The position numbers were made by a program, and so were the translations under genes. From Bacteroidota bacterium (lineage in GTDB: Bacteria; Bacteroidota; Bacteroidia; 2-12-FULL-35-15), in NCBI GenBank assembly GCA_947476185.1, contig CANJPX010000002.1, positions 66,810-130,809 on the forward strand: DNA of 64,000 nt, in the 5' to 3' direction. Below the pieces are notes generated by a model. The model had not been told where the DNA came from and searched no databases. It was given only the letters and a program-made list of their open reading frames with translations. Below are positions 26,644 through 34,399 of the stretch, one piece after another; position 1 is the stretch's first letter; each line of letters starts with the position of its first letter.

Positions 26644-28176
26644 ATGAAAAAAGTATCAAGCAAATTTATCGCACTAGTAGCTCTCGCTGCCCTTGCATCT
26701 TGTAGCAAAGAGAGATCTCCTGTTACTGCATGGGAATACAATGAGCCCAAAAACGGAGGATTTGAAGTTGGACCTTATGAGGAACAGGAAACCGGACCAG
26801 GTTTGATTTTGGTCGAAGGTGGTACTTTCACAATGGGTAGAGCGGAACAAGATGTTACTTACGATTGGAATGCTATTCCTAGAAGGGTAACAGTTTCTTC
26901 TTTCTATATGGATCAAACAGAGGTACGGAATCTTGATTATCTTGAATACTTGCATTGGACAACTAGAGTTTTTGGAATAAACTTTCCTGACATTCTTAAG
27001 AAAGCGACTCCTGATAGTTTGGTATGGCGCGATCGTTTGGCTTACAATGAGCCATATGTTGAATATTATTTACGCCATCCTTCTTATAGAGATTATCCTG
27101 TTGTTGGTGTAAATTGGTTACAGGCATCCGACTTTTGTGCTTGGAGAACTGACCGTGTGAACGAATTTATTTTGGTTCGCGAAGGTATTTTGGACTATGC
27201 TCCATCTCCAACTGAAAACGATTATTTTAATACGGATGAATACCTTGCCGGAAGATGGACAGGTCCTGTTAAAAACCCAATTCCTAGTATGGATCCTAAT
27301 GGCGGAGAGCGTTTAGTAAGAATGGAAGATGGTATCTTTTTACCTCGCTACCGACTTCCGACTGAAGCTGAGTGGGAATATGCTGCTTATGGCTTAATTG
27401 GAAATACAATTGGTGAACGTATCACCGATAGAAGATTATACCCTTGGAATGGTCACGGCACTCGTAATCCTGATTCTAAATATTTAGGACAAATGATGGC
27501 TAACTACCAAAGAAGTAATGGAGATATGATGGGTAATGCAGGTCGTTTGAATGATGCCGGTGATATCACAACTCCTGTTTTCTCCTATTGGCCAAACGAT
27601 TACGGTTTATATAATATGGCCGGTAACGTTTCTGAGTGGGTAATGGATATATACCGTCCTTTGTCTCCTGAAGATAAGGCAGACTTCCGCCCTTTCCGTG
27701 GAAATGTTTTCAAAACACAAGAACGTGATGTGGATGGTATCTTGATAAACGATACAATCAAATATGACTTGGATAGCAATATCATCTCTATACCGGGTAT
27801 GGTTCGTTGGAGAGATGTTAGTATTGCTTTTCCTGATGACAATCTTGACGAGAGAAGAAATTACAAATATGCTGATAACATCAACTATTTAGATGGTGAC
27901 GTTCAATCCCAAGCTGTTGGATTAAATGGTGGAAGTTGGAGCGAACCTTTTGATGCAACTTCCGGAAAACCTGAAACAAATGGAATGTACGAATACTCCA
28001 TCACGTCAATGGTCAACGATAAAGCCCGAGTATATAAGGGAGGTTCATGGAAAGACCTTGCGTATTGGATGGTACCAGGGACAAGAAGATTCTTGGATCA
28101 ACGTCAAGCAACAGCATGGATTGGTTTCCGTTGCGCTATGACACGTGTTGGAAGCCCTGTTGGATTAGGCAAGTAA
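26644..28176 (+). CDS. gldJ: Gliding motility lipoprotein GldJ
   Basis: A 510-residue outer-membrane lipoprotein (lipobox LAALASC, cysteine about residue 20) with a formylglycine-generating-enzyme-like (SUMF1) fold: ILVEGGTFTMGRAEQD, RRVTVSSFYMDQTEVRN, YPVVGVNWLQASDFCAWRTDRVNE, LPTEAEWEYAAYG, GNVSEWVMD and KGGSWKD ... RCAMTR. GldJ helps form the GldK/GldJ structure around the gliding motor and T9SS. I prefer GldJ to its paralogue GldK because of the EQETGPGLILVEGGTFTMGR segment, the interior sequence and its place beside porU. It is a little shorter than Flavobacterium GldJ (about 560). A strong terminator follows 14 bases after the stop. Confidence 0.88.
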   Translation: MKKVSSKFIALVALAALASCSKERSPVTAWEYNEPKNGGFEVGPYEEQETGPGLILVEGGTFTMGRAEQDVTYDWNAIPRRVTVSSFYMDQTEVRNLDYLEYLHWTTRVFGINFPDILKKATPDSLVWRDRLAYNEPYVEYYLRHPSYRDYPVVGVNWLQASDFCAWRTDRVNEFILVREGILDYAPSPTENDYFNTDEYLAGRWTGPVKNPIPSMDPNGGERLVRMEDGIFLPRYRLPTEAEWEYAAYGLIGNTIGERITDRRLYPWNGHGTRNPDSKYLGQMMANYQRSNGDMMGNAGRLNDAGDITTPVFSYWPNDYGLYNMAGNVSEWVMDIYRPLSPEDKADFRPFRGNVFKTQERDVDGILINDTIKYDLDSNIISIPGMVRWRDVSIAFPDDNLDERRNYKYADNINYLDGDVQSQAVGLNGGSWSEPFDATSGKPETNGMYEYSITSMVNDKARVYKGGSWKDLAYWMVPGTRRFLDQRQATAWIGFRCAMTRVGSPVGLGK

Positions 28177-28190
28177 TTCCTTTAACTTAT

Positions 28191-28227
28191 AAAAAAACCT
28201 CTCCGATTAGTTTCGGAGAGGTTTTTT
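28191..28227. terminator. Bidirectional terminator between gldJ and folC
   Basis: The perfect stem ACCTCTCCGA/TCGGAGAGGT is flanked by an A-run and a T-run, with a loop of about five bases. It separates convergent gldJ and folC and reads as a terminator on both strands. Confidence 0.9.
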
Positions 28228-28245
28228 GTTTTAATGAATAGCATA

Positions 28246-29556
28246 TTAAATTACTTCCGCAACAGTAAAAGTACTTCCTCCAATAAATACAAGGTCGTTC
28301 ATTGCGGCATTTTGTTTTGCAGCAATATATGCACCCTGTACACAGGCATATGCATTTCCATTTAAACCAAATTTATTTCCCAGATCCGCTAATTCGGATG
28401 CGGACAATGCGCGAGGAATATTCGCTTTACAAAAATAATAAATGGCATCATTTGGAAGCATACCCAAAATTTTTGAAATGTCTTTATCATTCACCATGCC
28501 TATAACAAAATGCAACTGCCTATGAGGAATAAGTTTTATCTGATCCAGCACTTCTTTGATCCCGGCTTCGTTGTGTCCTGTATCAGCTATCACCAATGGT
28601 TTCTGAGATAATAGTTGCCAGCGCCCTTTTAAACCAGTACGTTCTCTTACTGATGATAAGCCTTTTAAAATCGCTTTATCAGTAATGCGGAAACCAACAA
28701 CTGTTTTCAAAAAAAAGATCGCGCACAAAACGGTCCTGATATTTTTTAATTGGTATAACCCCGGAAGGTCGCATTCAATTCGGAATATATTTTCATTATT
28801 CCCCATCCCCTTAAAAACAACATCAGCAGAAAGAACCATTTCGTTTTCCTTAAAGGATTGTTTTTCGTTCTTGAGATCAAAAAACATATCGGAAAAAAAG
28901 ACACCGGATCTTTTTTCTTTTCCATGTTTAATAAAAACTGAGGCTACTTCCGGCTGGGTTTCACCAATAACAGCAATTGTATTTGGCTTTATTATACCTG
29001 CCTTTTCTTCTGCTATTTTTTCTAAGGTGTCACCCAATAAATTTGTATGATCATAACTAATATTGGTGATAACAGAAAGCAGAGGAGAAATTACATTTGT
29101 TGAATCAAGCCTTCCACCAAGACCTACCTCTATTATGGCAACGTCTACTTTTTCTTTTGCAAAATGATCGAAGGCGAGACCTACAGTCATTTCAAAAAAA
29201 GAAGGCTTAATAATTTCAAAATCTTTTTTGTACTGCTCAACAAAATCCACAACTGACTTTTTATAGATCATTTTCCCATTCACTCTTATACGTTCACGAA
29301 AATCTTTGAGATGTGGAGATGTATACAAACCAACTTTATATCCGGCGGCTTGTAATATAGACGCAAGCATATGCGAGGTGGAGCCTTTACCGTTGGTGCC
29401 TGCAACATGAATAGCTTTAAATTGCTTTTCAGGATTATCTAATAACTTACAAATAGCAAGTGTATTATTTAGGTCAGCTTTATAAGCCGCACTACCAATG
29501 CGTTGAAACATTGGCAACTGACTAAATAAATAATCCAAGGTTTGTTGGTAATTCAT
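28246..29556 (-). CDS. folC: Bifunctional folylpolyglutamate synthase/dihydrofolate synthase
   Basis: An ATP-dependent Mur-ligase-fold enzyme that adds glutamate to dihydropteroate and folates. Seen: the P-loop HVAGTNGKGSTSHML (about residues 50-64), FEMTVGLAFDHFA, IIEVGLGGRLDSTNV with the metal-binding residues, TNISYDHTNLLG, EKAGIIKP and ADTGHNEAGIKEVL in the C-terminal domain. At 436 residues it has normal length. A single-gene unit whose start (28 residues before the first strand) fits the family. It lies between gldJ and the ExbB/TonB group. Confidence 0.95.
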   Translation of the reverse strand: MNYQQTLDYLFSQLPMFQRIGSAAYKADLNNTLAICKLLDNPEKQFKAIHVAGTNGKGSTSHMLASILQAAGYKVGLYTSPHLKDFRERIRVNGKMIYKKSVVDFVEQYKKDFEIIKPSFFEMTVGLAFDHFAKEKVDVAIIEVGLGGRLDSTNVISPLLSVITNISYDHTNLLGDTLEKIAEEKAGIIKPNTIAVIGETQPEVASVFIKHGKEKRSGVFFSDMFFDLKNEKQSFKENEMVLSADVVFKGMGNNENIFRIECDLPGLYQLKNIRTVLCAIFFLKTVVGFRITDKAILKGLSSVRERTGLKGRWQLLSQKPLVIADTGHNEAGIKEVLDQIKLIPHRQLHFVIGMVNDKDISKILGMLPNDAIYYFCKANIPRALSASELADLGNKFGLNGNAYACVQGAYIAAKQNAAMNDLVFIGGSTFTVAEVI

Positions 29557-29603
29557 ACTGCATTTATGCGCTCAAAATAAGGAGATACAAAAGTAAATGA
29601 ATT

Positions 29604-30413
29604 TTACTCTAAAGTGAAAACGAAAGTGAATGTCCCCCGTTGTTCCTTTATACCTTTGCTGCTGGCATTGAATTTTACAGAAAGGGCTGCTTGCCGTGCT
29701 TTTGCATATAAATTGGAGCTTGTTGTATTAGATCCAGGTAAACCAGGAGTAGCTTTAATTACTTTTCCTGTTTCATCGACGATGATCTCTACGATAACCT
29801 TTCCTTCTTCCTTGTTATCTGTCATTGGATCAGGTCGTTTTGTAACGATCCTCCCCGTCAATTTATAATCACCACTACCATCAGTTCCAGGTGTATCGTT
29901 TCCATGCCCGTTATCATTCCCCGGACCAACACCTGTATTCGTGCCCGTGCCAGAGCCACCGGTATTTCCTCCTCCTTCACCATTTCCTTTATGTTTTGCT
30001 TTCTTTTTTAATATTGCCAAAGCATTTAAAAGTTCTGCACTCTCCTTTTGTTCCTGCACTGTTGGAGTTTCAACTGGGGTATCTTTATTATTTTTCGGAT
30101 TTGATTTTACACTTACATCTGTTTCTGTCGGATCTGTAATAACATTCGGGGCATCGGTACTTACAGTTGGCTGAGAGGAAGCATCCATGCTGGTTGCGAT
30201 ATCATTGTCATGATTTCCTGAACCACCTGCTGTTGCATTCCCTAACCCTTCTGTTCCAAGATCAATATCTATTGTAGGTACTTCTTTTATTTCAAATGCA
30301 GGAATAGGGGTAATAAATACAATATAAATAAACAACAGAAATAATAAGGCATGAAAGCAAATTGTAAATGCCAATGCCAAATATTTGCTTTTATTTTCTA
30401 AACTTGCGTCCAT
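29604..30413 (-). CDS. TonB-like energy-transducing protein
   Basis: A 269-residue protein with one N-terminal membrane helix (about 10-35), a linker rich in serine, threonine, glycine and asparagine (about 60-190, with GNGEGGGNTGGSGTG), and a C-terminal domain of about 80 residues (KVIVEIIVDETGKVIKATPGLPG...FTFVFTLE) with the TonB/TolA-like alpha-beta pattern. It lies two bases after exbD in the same direction, so it is probably the transducer for that ExbB/ExbD pair, coupling proton flow to outer-membrane transport. The linker differs from the proline/lysine linker of classic TonB. A TolA-like role is a possible alternative. Confidence 0.78.
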   Translation of the reverse strand: MDASLENKSKYLALAFTICFHALLFLLFIYIVFITPIPAFEIKEVPTIDIDLGTEGLGNATAGGSGNHDNDIATSMDASSQPTVSTDAPNVITDPTETDVSVKSNPKNNKDTPVETPTVQEQKESAELLNALAILKKKAKHKGNGEGGGNTGGSGTGTNTGVGPGNDNGHGNDTPGTDGSGDYKLTGRIVTKRPDPMTDNKEEGKVIVEIIVDETGKVIKATPGLPGSNTTSSNLYAKARQAALSVKFNASSKGIKEQRGTFTFVFTLE

Positions 30414-30414
30414 C

Positions 30415-30816
30415 CTATTTATCAGTAGCTTTTGTTGACAACACCATTTTCACGCCTAAGTTATAGCCAATTTGCATAACATCCGCAAGATCTTGAACGG
30501 TCAAAGATTTATCCAGCTTCAACACAACTGTTGGTGTGGTCTGTTTTGAAATAGCAAATCGCAATGCATTTTCAAGATCCGAAAAAGCAATTTTTGTTTT
30601 ATTCACGGCATATTCGTGATCAGCATTCACCTCCACTGTTACAGGCTGAAGGGTCATCTGAACAGCCGATTTTGAATTAGGCAATGCCAATTTCATCACA
30701 CTAGGATTTACCAATGTTGAAATAATCAGGAAGAAAAGTAAAAGGAAGAACATGATATCATTCAATGATTCAGTGCTGACTTCAGCCGCTTCTTTATGTC
30801 TGCGTTTTATTTTCAT
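30415..30816 (-). CDS. exbD: ExbD/TolR-family biopolymer transport protein
   Basis: A 133-residue protein with a short cytoplasmic N-terminus (MKIKRRHKEAAEVSTESLND) and one transmembrane helix (IMFFLLLFFLIISTLVN), the aspartate just before the helix being the likely proton-binding residue of ExbD/TolR. The C-terminal periplasmic domain (about 45-133) shows KTTPTVVLKLDKSLTVQDLADVMQI-type alternation. It works with ExbB as the proton-driven motor for a TonB. Two bases separate it from the exbB gene upstream and one from the TonB-like gene downstream. Confidence 0.9.
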   Translation of the reverse strand: MKIKRRHKEAAEVSTESLNDIMFFLLLFFLIISTLVNPSVMKLALPNSKSAVQMTLQPVTVEVNADHEYAVNKTKIAFSDLENALRFAISKQTTPTVVLKLDKSLTVQDLADVMQIGYNLGVKMVLSTKATDK

Positions 30817-30818
30817 TT

Positions 30819-31574
30819 TTATTTTGTTGGCTCTTGTAACAAATCAATAAATTCAACTGAAGCAGTTTCCATTTTATTAATGGTCTTATCTAACATCGCA
30901 TTCAAAATATAATATCCGACAAAGGCCAATAAACCAACCACCAAGCCGGATGCGCTTGTGATCATTTTCTGATAAAGTCCGGTAGAAATAATCCCGATAC
31001 TGATATTATCGCTTAATGATATATCATAGAAAATTTTAATTACACCACCTATGGTACCAATAAAACCAAAGATCGGAGCAATTCTTCCAATCAAACTTAA
31101 GACGCTGAGATTTTTTTCAAGTCTATTCAACTCTAATTTTCCAATACTTTCCATCGCCTCTTCAATTTCTTTGATAGGTTTTCCAATTCGGCTAACACCT
31201 TTTTCAATCATACGGGCGGCAGGGCTAACTGTGTTTCGACATAAAGATTTTGCAGCATCAATGTTTCCATTATGAATAAAATCTTTAATGCTATTCATAA
31301 AATTTTTATCAAGTTTAGAAGCTTTGCTAATGATCATTAATCTTTCAAAAAAGAAATATATTGTTAAAATTGACAGCAAGGCCATCGGGATCATGATCAA
31401 TCCTCCTTTCATGATCAGGTCCAGCAAGGAAAGAGAATCTTGCTTTGGAGTAACGATAGTTCCTGCCAAAGGCACCTGAGTTGCCTGAACAGCAACATTT
31501 TTAGCAGTATCGACCACTTGAGTTGCTGCATTTGAAACGACAGTTATGCCTTGTAATAAAACAGAATTTAACAT
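30819..31574 (-). CDS. exbB: ExbB/TolQ/MotA-family proton channel
   Basis: A protein of about 251 residues from the ATG at 31574 (MLNSVLLQG); the longer frame from 31613 adds an improbable leader. There are three transmembrane segments: one near the N-terminus (LIMIPMALLSILTIYFFFE), then a pair near the C-terminus (VLSLIGRIAPIFGFIGTIGGVIKIFYDIS and GLVVGLLAFVGYYILN). GRIAPIFGFIGTIGG is the MotA/TolQ/ExbB hallmark. The first gene of the exbB-exbD-TonB-like operon; the next TonB gene upstream on the same strand ends 127 bases before it, with a hairpin between. It would power outer-membrane transport. Confidence 0.92.
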   Translation of the reverse strand: MLNSVLLQGITVVSNAATQVVDTAKNVAVQATQVPLAGTIVTPKQDSLSLLDLIMKGGLIMIPMALLSILTIYFFFERLMIISKASKLDKNFMNSIKDFIHNGNIDAAKSLCRNTVSPAARMIEKGVSRIGKPIKEIEEAMESIGKLELNRLEKNLSVLSLIGRIAPIFGFIGTIGGVIKIFYDISLSDNISIGIISTGLYQKMITSASGLVVGLLAFVGYYILNAMLDKTINKMETASVEFIDLLQEPTK

Positions 31575-31610
31575 GTGTATTAGTTTAGATTTGATATTTA
31601 AATAATAAAA

Positions 31611-31637
31611 CAATCATGAGCTATTAACTCACGATTG
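31611..31637 (-). terminator. Terminator after the tonB gene
   Basis: Read on the minus strand, CAATCGTGAG and CTCATGATTG pair around TTAATAG with one G-T pair, followed by a T-rich stretch. It lies 65 bases after the TonB stop at 31702 and before exbB. Confidence 0.6.
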
Positions 31638-31701
31638 CTAAATTAATTATATGAAGTGGCACTTTTTTTACACTCTTCTTAACTTATAAACACCGCATTG
31701 T

Positions 31702-32469
31702 TTATTTAAGTCGAAAGTTTACAGGCAATGTACATTGAACACGTACAGGTTTTCCTCCTTTCATGCCAGGCTCCCACAAGGGCATTTTCCCAACAACCCG
31801 CATGGCTTCTTGCTCACAACCATCACCAATTCCATTTTTAAATTTAATATCAGAAATGCTCCCATCTCTCTCAACAACAAAGGAAACATAAACTGGTCCG
31901 TGTGTACCATTTTCCACTGCTACTCTGGGATATTTCAAGTTGTCGACAATGAATTGAGCCATATTTTCCAATTTTGGCATCTTGTCAGGCACCAACTCAA
32001 TTTGCGCAGGAGCTATAATTATAGGCTCTACAGGTATTACAACAGTAACCCAAGTACTATCACTACCAATTGGATTCGGATTGTTACTGATATTTTGTTG
32101 CTCATTTGTTTTGTTCACGGTGTTTTTTGGATTATCAGAAGCGGTCATTTGCCCGGATGATGAAACCGGAGCTGTCTGAGGTTTCTCGATTGGTTTCACA
32201 AAAGGATCCTTTGGCTGAACAACTACTTCCAATTCTTGTGTCCAGGTAAAAGGTTTGTTGATCAATCCCAAATCAGGGATCTCAATTTTTTTATTGGTTA
32301 GCGAAATGGCCAATAATGCAAGCATTAAAAAAAATGTAGAAGAAATGATCAACGATTTAGTAACACCATCGCCATACGACTTTCTGATAGCATATGCGCC
32401 ATACGCCTTATTTTTATTTTCGAAAACTATTTCAGTTAAGTTTTCAGCGGAGTTGAAGTTTGTATTCAT
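31702..32469 (-). CDS. tonB: Energy transducer TonB
   Basis: A 255-residue TonB. Typical Bacteroidota N-terminus (VFENKNKAYGAYAIRKSYGDGVTKSLI) with one membrane helix, then a proline-rich and serine-rich linker (PKDPFVKPIEKPQTAPVS) and a TonB C-terminal domain (about 175-255: NMAQFIVDNLKYP, VSFVVERDGSISDIKF, GDGCEQEAMRVVGKMPLWEPG, LPVNFRLK). TonB spans the periplasm and energises outer-membrane receptors using ExbB/ExbD. It lies just upstream of exbB, separated by a terminator hairpin, giving TonB-exbB-exbD-TonB-like in the direction of transcription. Confidence 0.92.
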   Translation of the reverse strand: MNTNFNSAENLTEIVFENKNKAYGAYAIRKSYGDGVTKSLIISSTFFLMLALLAISLTNKKIEIPDLGLINKPFTWTQELEVVVQPKDPFVKPIEKPQTAPVSSSGQMTASDNPKNTVNKTNEQQNISNNPNPIGSDSTWVTVVIPVEPIIIAPAQIELVPDKMPKLENMAQFIVDNLKYPRVAVENGTHGPVYVSFVVERDGSISDIKFKNGIGDGCEQEAMRVVGKMPLWEPGMKGGKPVRVQCTLPVNFRLK

Positions 32470-32944
32470 GGCCTTTAAGTTTTAGTTGAACTATTTGTTT
32501 GGTTAAAAGATGCTTCGAAATGTTAAATTCCATAATCAAAATACTATTATGATCAGAGATAAAATCATTTAAGCAGGGGAAAACTCCGCAAACAGTGGAA
32601 TTACTTAAAAGTTTTGAAAAAGTATTGTGGGGATGTAATTGTAATTATGAGAATAACGTTATCAAATTACTTTTATTGTATAGCTGCAAAAAATCCTATA
32701 AATCGATTTTCTCTCAGCCTTATCATGCATCCCAACGAAAATAAAAATTGATATAAAAATTATGTATTTCTAATTTTATGTTTTATTTTTATATTTGGAT
32801 ACAAAAAAGTTGAATTTTTCAAAACAAATAATTTAAAATTTTCTCCAATTATTTTTTTGTTTAAATAAAATTATTCGGAGATTTGTATAATAAGTAATTA
32901 ATAGAAACCTAACAAAACCATTTGCAAAACAAATTTCATTAAAA
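32470..32944 (+). promoter_or_regulatory. Intergenic region with promoter-like signal before the charge-bipolar gene
   Basis: A 475-base, very AT-rich gap without a gene. On the plus strand TTTG at 32856-32859 is followed after 18 bases by GAGATTTG at 32878-32885 (six of eight positions of TAnnTTTG counting free positions), about 60 bases before the ATG at 32945. It fits the Bacteroidota -33/-7 layout but the -7 is imperfect. Confidence 0.35.
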
Positions 32945-33187
32945 ATGAAAAAGCCAAGCAGCTCAAAAAAGAGTCCTACAAAAAAAAGCACTGATAAAGC
33001 AAAGGATTCAGGAGAATTAAGAAAGCCATCTAAACTTACTCCTCAAAAAGAAAAGGACAAAAAAAACTGGAAAAGTGACCTAGAAGAAGGAGATGATGAT
33101 GATTTCACAATGGAAGATGATGTGAAATTAGATGGCAACTTTGATGATGATGAAGATGATGGAGATTTTTACGATGATGAATTCTAA
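32945..33187 (+). CDS. Small charge-bipolar, disordered protein
   Basis: An 80-residue protein of unusual composition. The first half is lysine/serine/threonine-rich and basic (MKKPSSSKKSPTKKSTDKAK); the second half is aspartate/glutamate-rich and acidic (EEGDDDDFTMEDDVKLDG, then FDDDEDDGDFYDDEF) with periodic aromatics. There is no predicted fold, signal peptide or membrane segment, so it is probably intrinsically disordered and cytoplasmic. I recall similar small bipolar proteins as unannotated in Bacteroidota genomes, but cannot name a family. It has its own promoter-like region and a strong terminator, which supports a real gene. It might bind nucleic acid or basic proteins, or act as a condensate or RNA-polymerase-associated factor; all inference. 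Confidence 0.75.
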   Translation: MKKPSSSKKSPTKKSTDKAKDSGELRKPSKLTPQKEKDKKNWKSDLEEGDDDDFTMEDDVKLDGNFDDDEDDGDFYDDEF

Positions 33188-33198
33188 TGATAAAAAAC

Positions 33199-33234
33199 AA
33201 GTAAAACAGCCTCCCTTTCGAGGCTGTTTTACTT
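33199..33234. terminator. Bidirectional terminator after the charge-bipolar gene
   Basis: Stem AAGTAAAACAGCCTC pairs perfectly with GAGGCTGTTTTACTT around the loop CCTTTC. It lies between two convergent genes, the charge-bipolar gene and anmK. Confidence 0.88.
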
Positions 33235-33239
33235 TTGCC

Positions 33240-34322
33240 TTATTGATAAATAGCCCCTCCACAATTATCACGCATTGCTCCCGTAACACTTCTCAGACAA
33301 TTGGCCTCATTTCTCATTCTAAGAACTCCTAAAAAAGCAAATATCAACGCCTCTTTATATTCAATTGTGTTTTTATCAGGAATGATCAATTGGTGCTCCG
33401 TATGTTGCTTTATCCGCTCGATCAGAAAGTGATTATAGGCTCCTCCTCCGCTTACCAAAACTTTTCCTTTCGGTTTGTTTTTTAACGACTTTGCTATTTG
33501 AAAAGCAACATGTTCACAAAATGTCCGAAGCATATCATTATCCGAGATTTCATATTTCGCAATTATCGGATCAATATTCTTTATTACCCATTCCTTTCCC
33601 AAAGATTTTGGACTATCCATGATCATTTTATAGAATCCTATCTGATTAAATTCATTCAATAAATAATTGCTTAACATTCCTTCTTTCGCCATATTTCCTC
33701 CGGCATCATATGCATATCCTGATTTTTCTGCAATGGCGTTCATAACAATATTTACCGGACAAATATCATACGCTATCCGTTGTCCTTTAAATTCATAGGA
33801 TACATTTGCAAACCCTCCCAGATTCAGGCAAAAATCGTATTCAGAAAACAATAATTTATCTCCAACAGGCACCAAAGGAGCACCTTGTCCACCCAAAGCA
33901 ACATCCAGGGTGCGGAAATCACAAACAACGGATAAATTACATTTGGCCGAAATTGCACTTCCGGAGCCAATTTGCACCGTGAGTTTTTTTTCAGGCTGAT
34001 GAAAAATGGTATGTCCATGAGAGGCAACAAAATCAGCTTTGATAGAATTTTTGATAATAAAATCTGAAACCAAACCACCAAGAAAATGTCCATAATCGAC
34101 ATTAACCTGCTGAAACACCAATGCATCTTCTGTTTCGAGGCCAATGATCACTTTTTTCCAATGCTCGGAATAAGAGAAGGTTTGGGCATTTAAGATCTCA
34201 TAATTCCATTTATTATTATCAAGAAAAAACCGACAAAATGCAATATCAACGCCATCCATAGAGGTTCCAGACATAAGCCCAATTACATGATAATTTGTAC
34301 AATTTTTATTTGTCATAAACAA
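33240..34322 (-). CDS. anmK: Anhydro-N-acetylmuramic acid kinase
   Basis: Phosphorylates and opens 1,6-anhydroMurNAc during recycling of cell-wall peptides and sugars. Evidence: the diagnostic GLMSGTSMDGVDIAFC at residues about 14-29, FVASHGHTIFHQPE, GSGSAISA, GGQGAPLVPVGD, LNLGGFANVS and GGGAYNHFLIERI at the end. At 360 residues it is normal in length. Two close starts (34322 and 34316) cannot be separated; I keep the longer. It is convergent with the small bipolar gene and divergent from the acyl-CoA dehydrogenase gene. It suggests that the organism recycles its own murein. Confidence 0.95.
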   Translation of the reverse strand: MFMTNKNCTNYHVIGLMSGTSMDGVDIAFCRFFLDNNKWNYEILNAQTFSYSEHWKKVIIGLETEDALVFQQVNVDYGHFLGGLVSDFIIKNSIKADFVASHGHTIFHQPEKKLTVQIGSGSAISAKCNLSVVCDFRTLDVALGGQGAPLVPVGDKLLFSEYDFCLNLGGFANVSYEFKGQRIAYDICPVNIVMNAIAEKSGYAYDAGGNMAKEGMLSNYLLNEFNQIGFYKMIMDSPKSLGKEWVIKNIDPIIAKYEISDNDMLRTFCEHVAFQIAKSLKNKPKGKVLVSGGGAYNHFLIERIKQHTEHQLIIPDKNTIEYKEALIFAFLGVLRMRNEANCLRSVTGAMRDNCGGAIYQ

Positions 34323-34346
34323 TTAGCAAAATTTGAATTAAAAATT

Positions 34347-34354
34347 TACATTTG
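34347..34354 (+). promoter_or_regulatory. -7 element upstream of the acyl-CoA dehydrogenase gene
   Basis: TACATTTG matches the Bacteroidota -7 consensus exactly and lies 46 bases before the ATG at 34400, giving a leader of about 40 bases. A TTTG lies 11 bases upstream, closer than the usual 17-20, so the -33 is not assigned. Confidence 0.45.
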
Positions 34355-34399
34355 CTTTTCTCAAAAATAAAGCAATTTTTAACATAAAAAATATTCATA

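Noticed and set aside
26644-28176. Calling the SUMF1-fold lipoprotein GldK
   Set aside because: The N-terminal segment, interior and porU neighbourhood fit GldJ better; gldL, gldM and gldN, which normally follow gldK, are absent.
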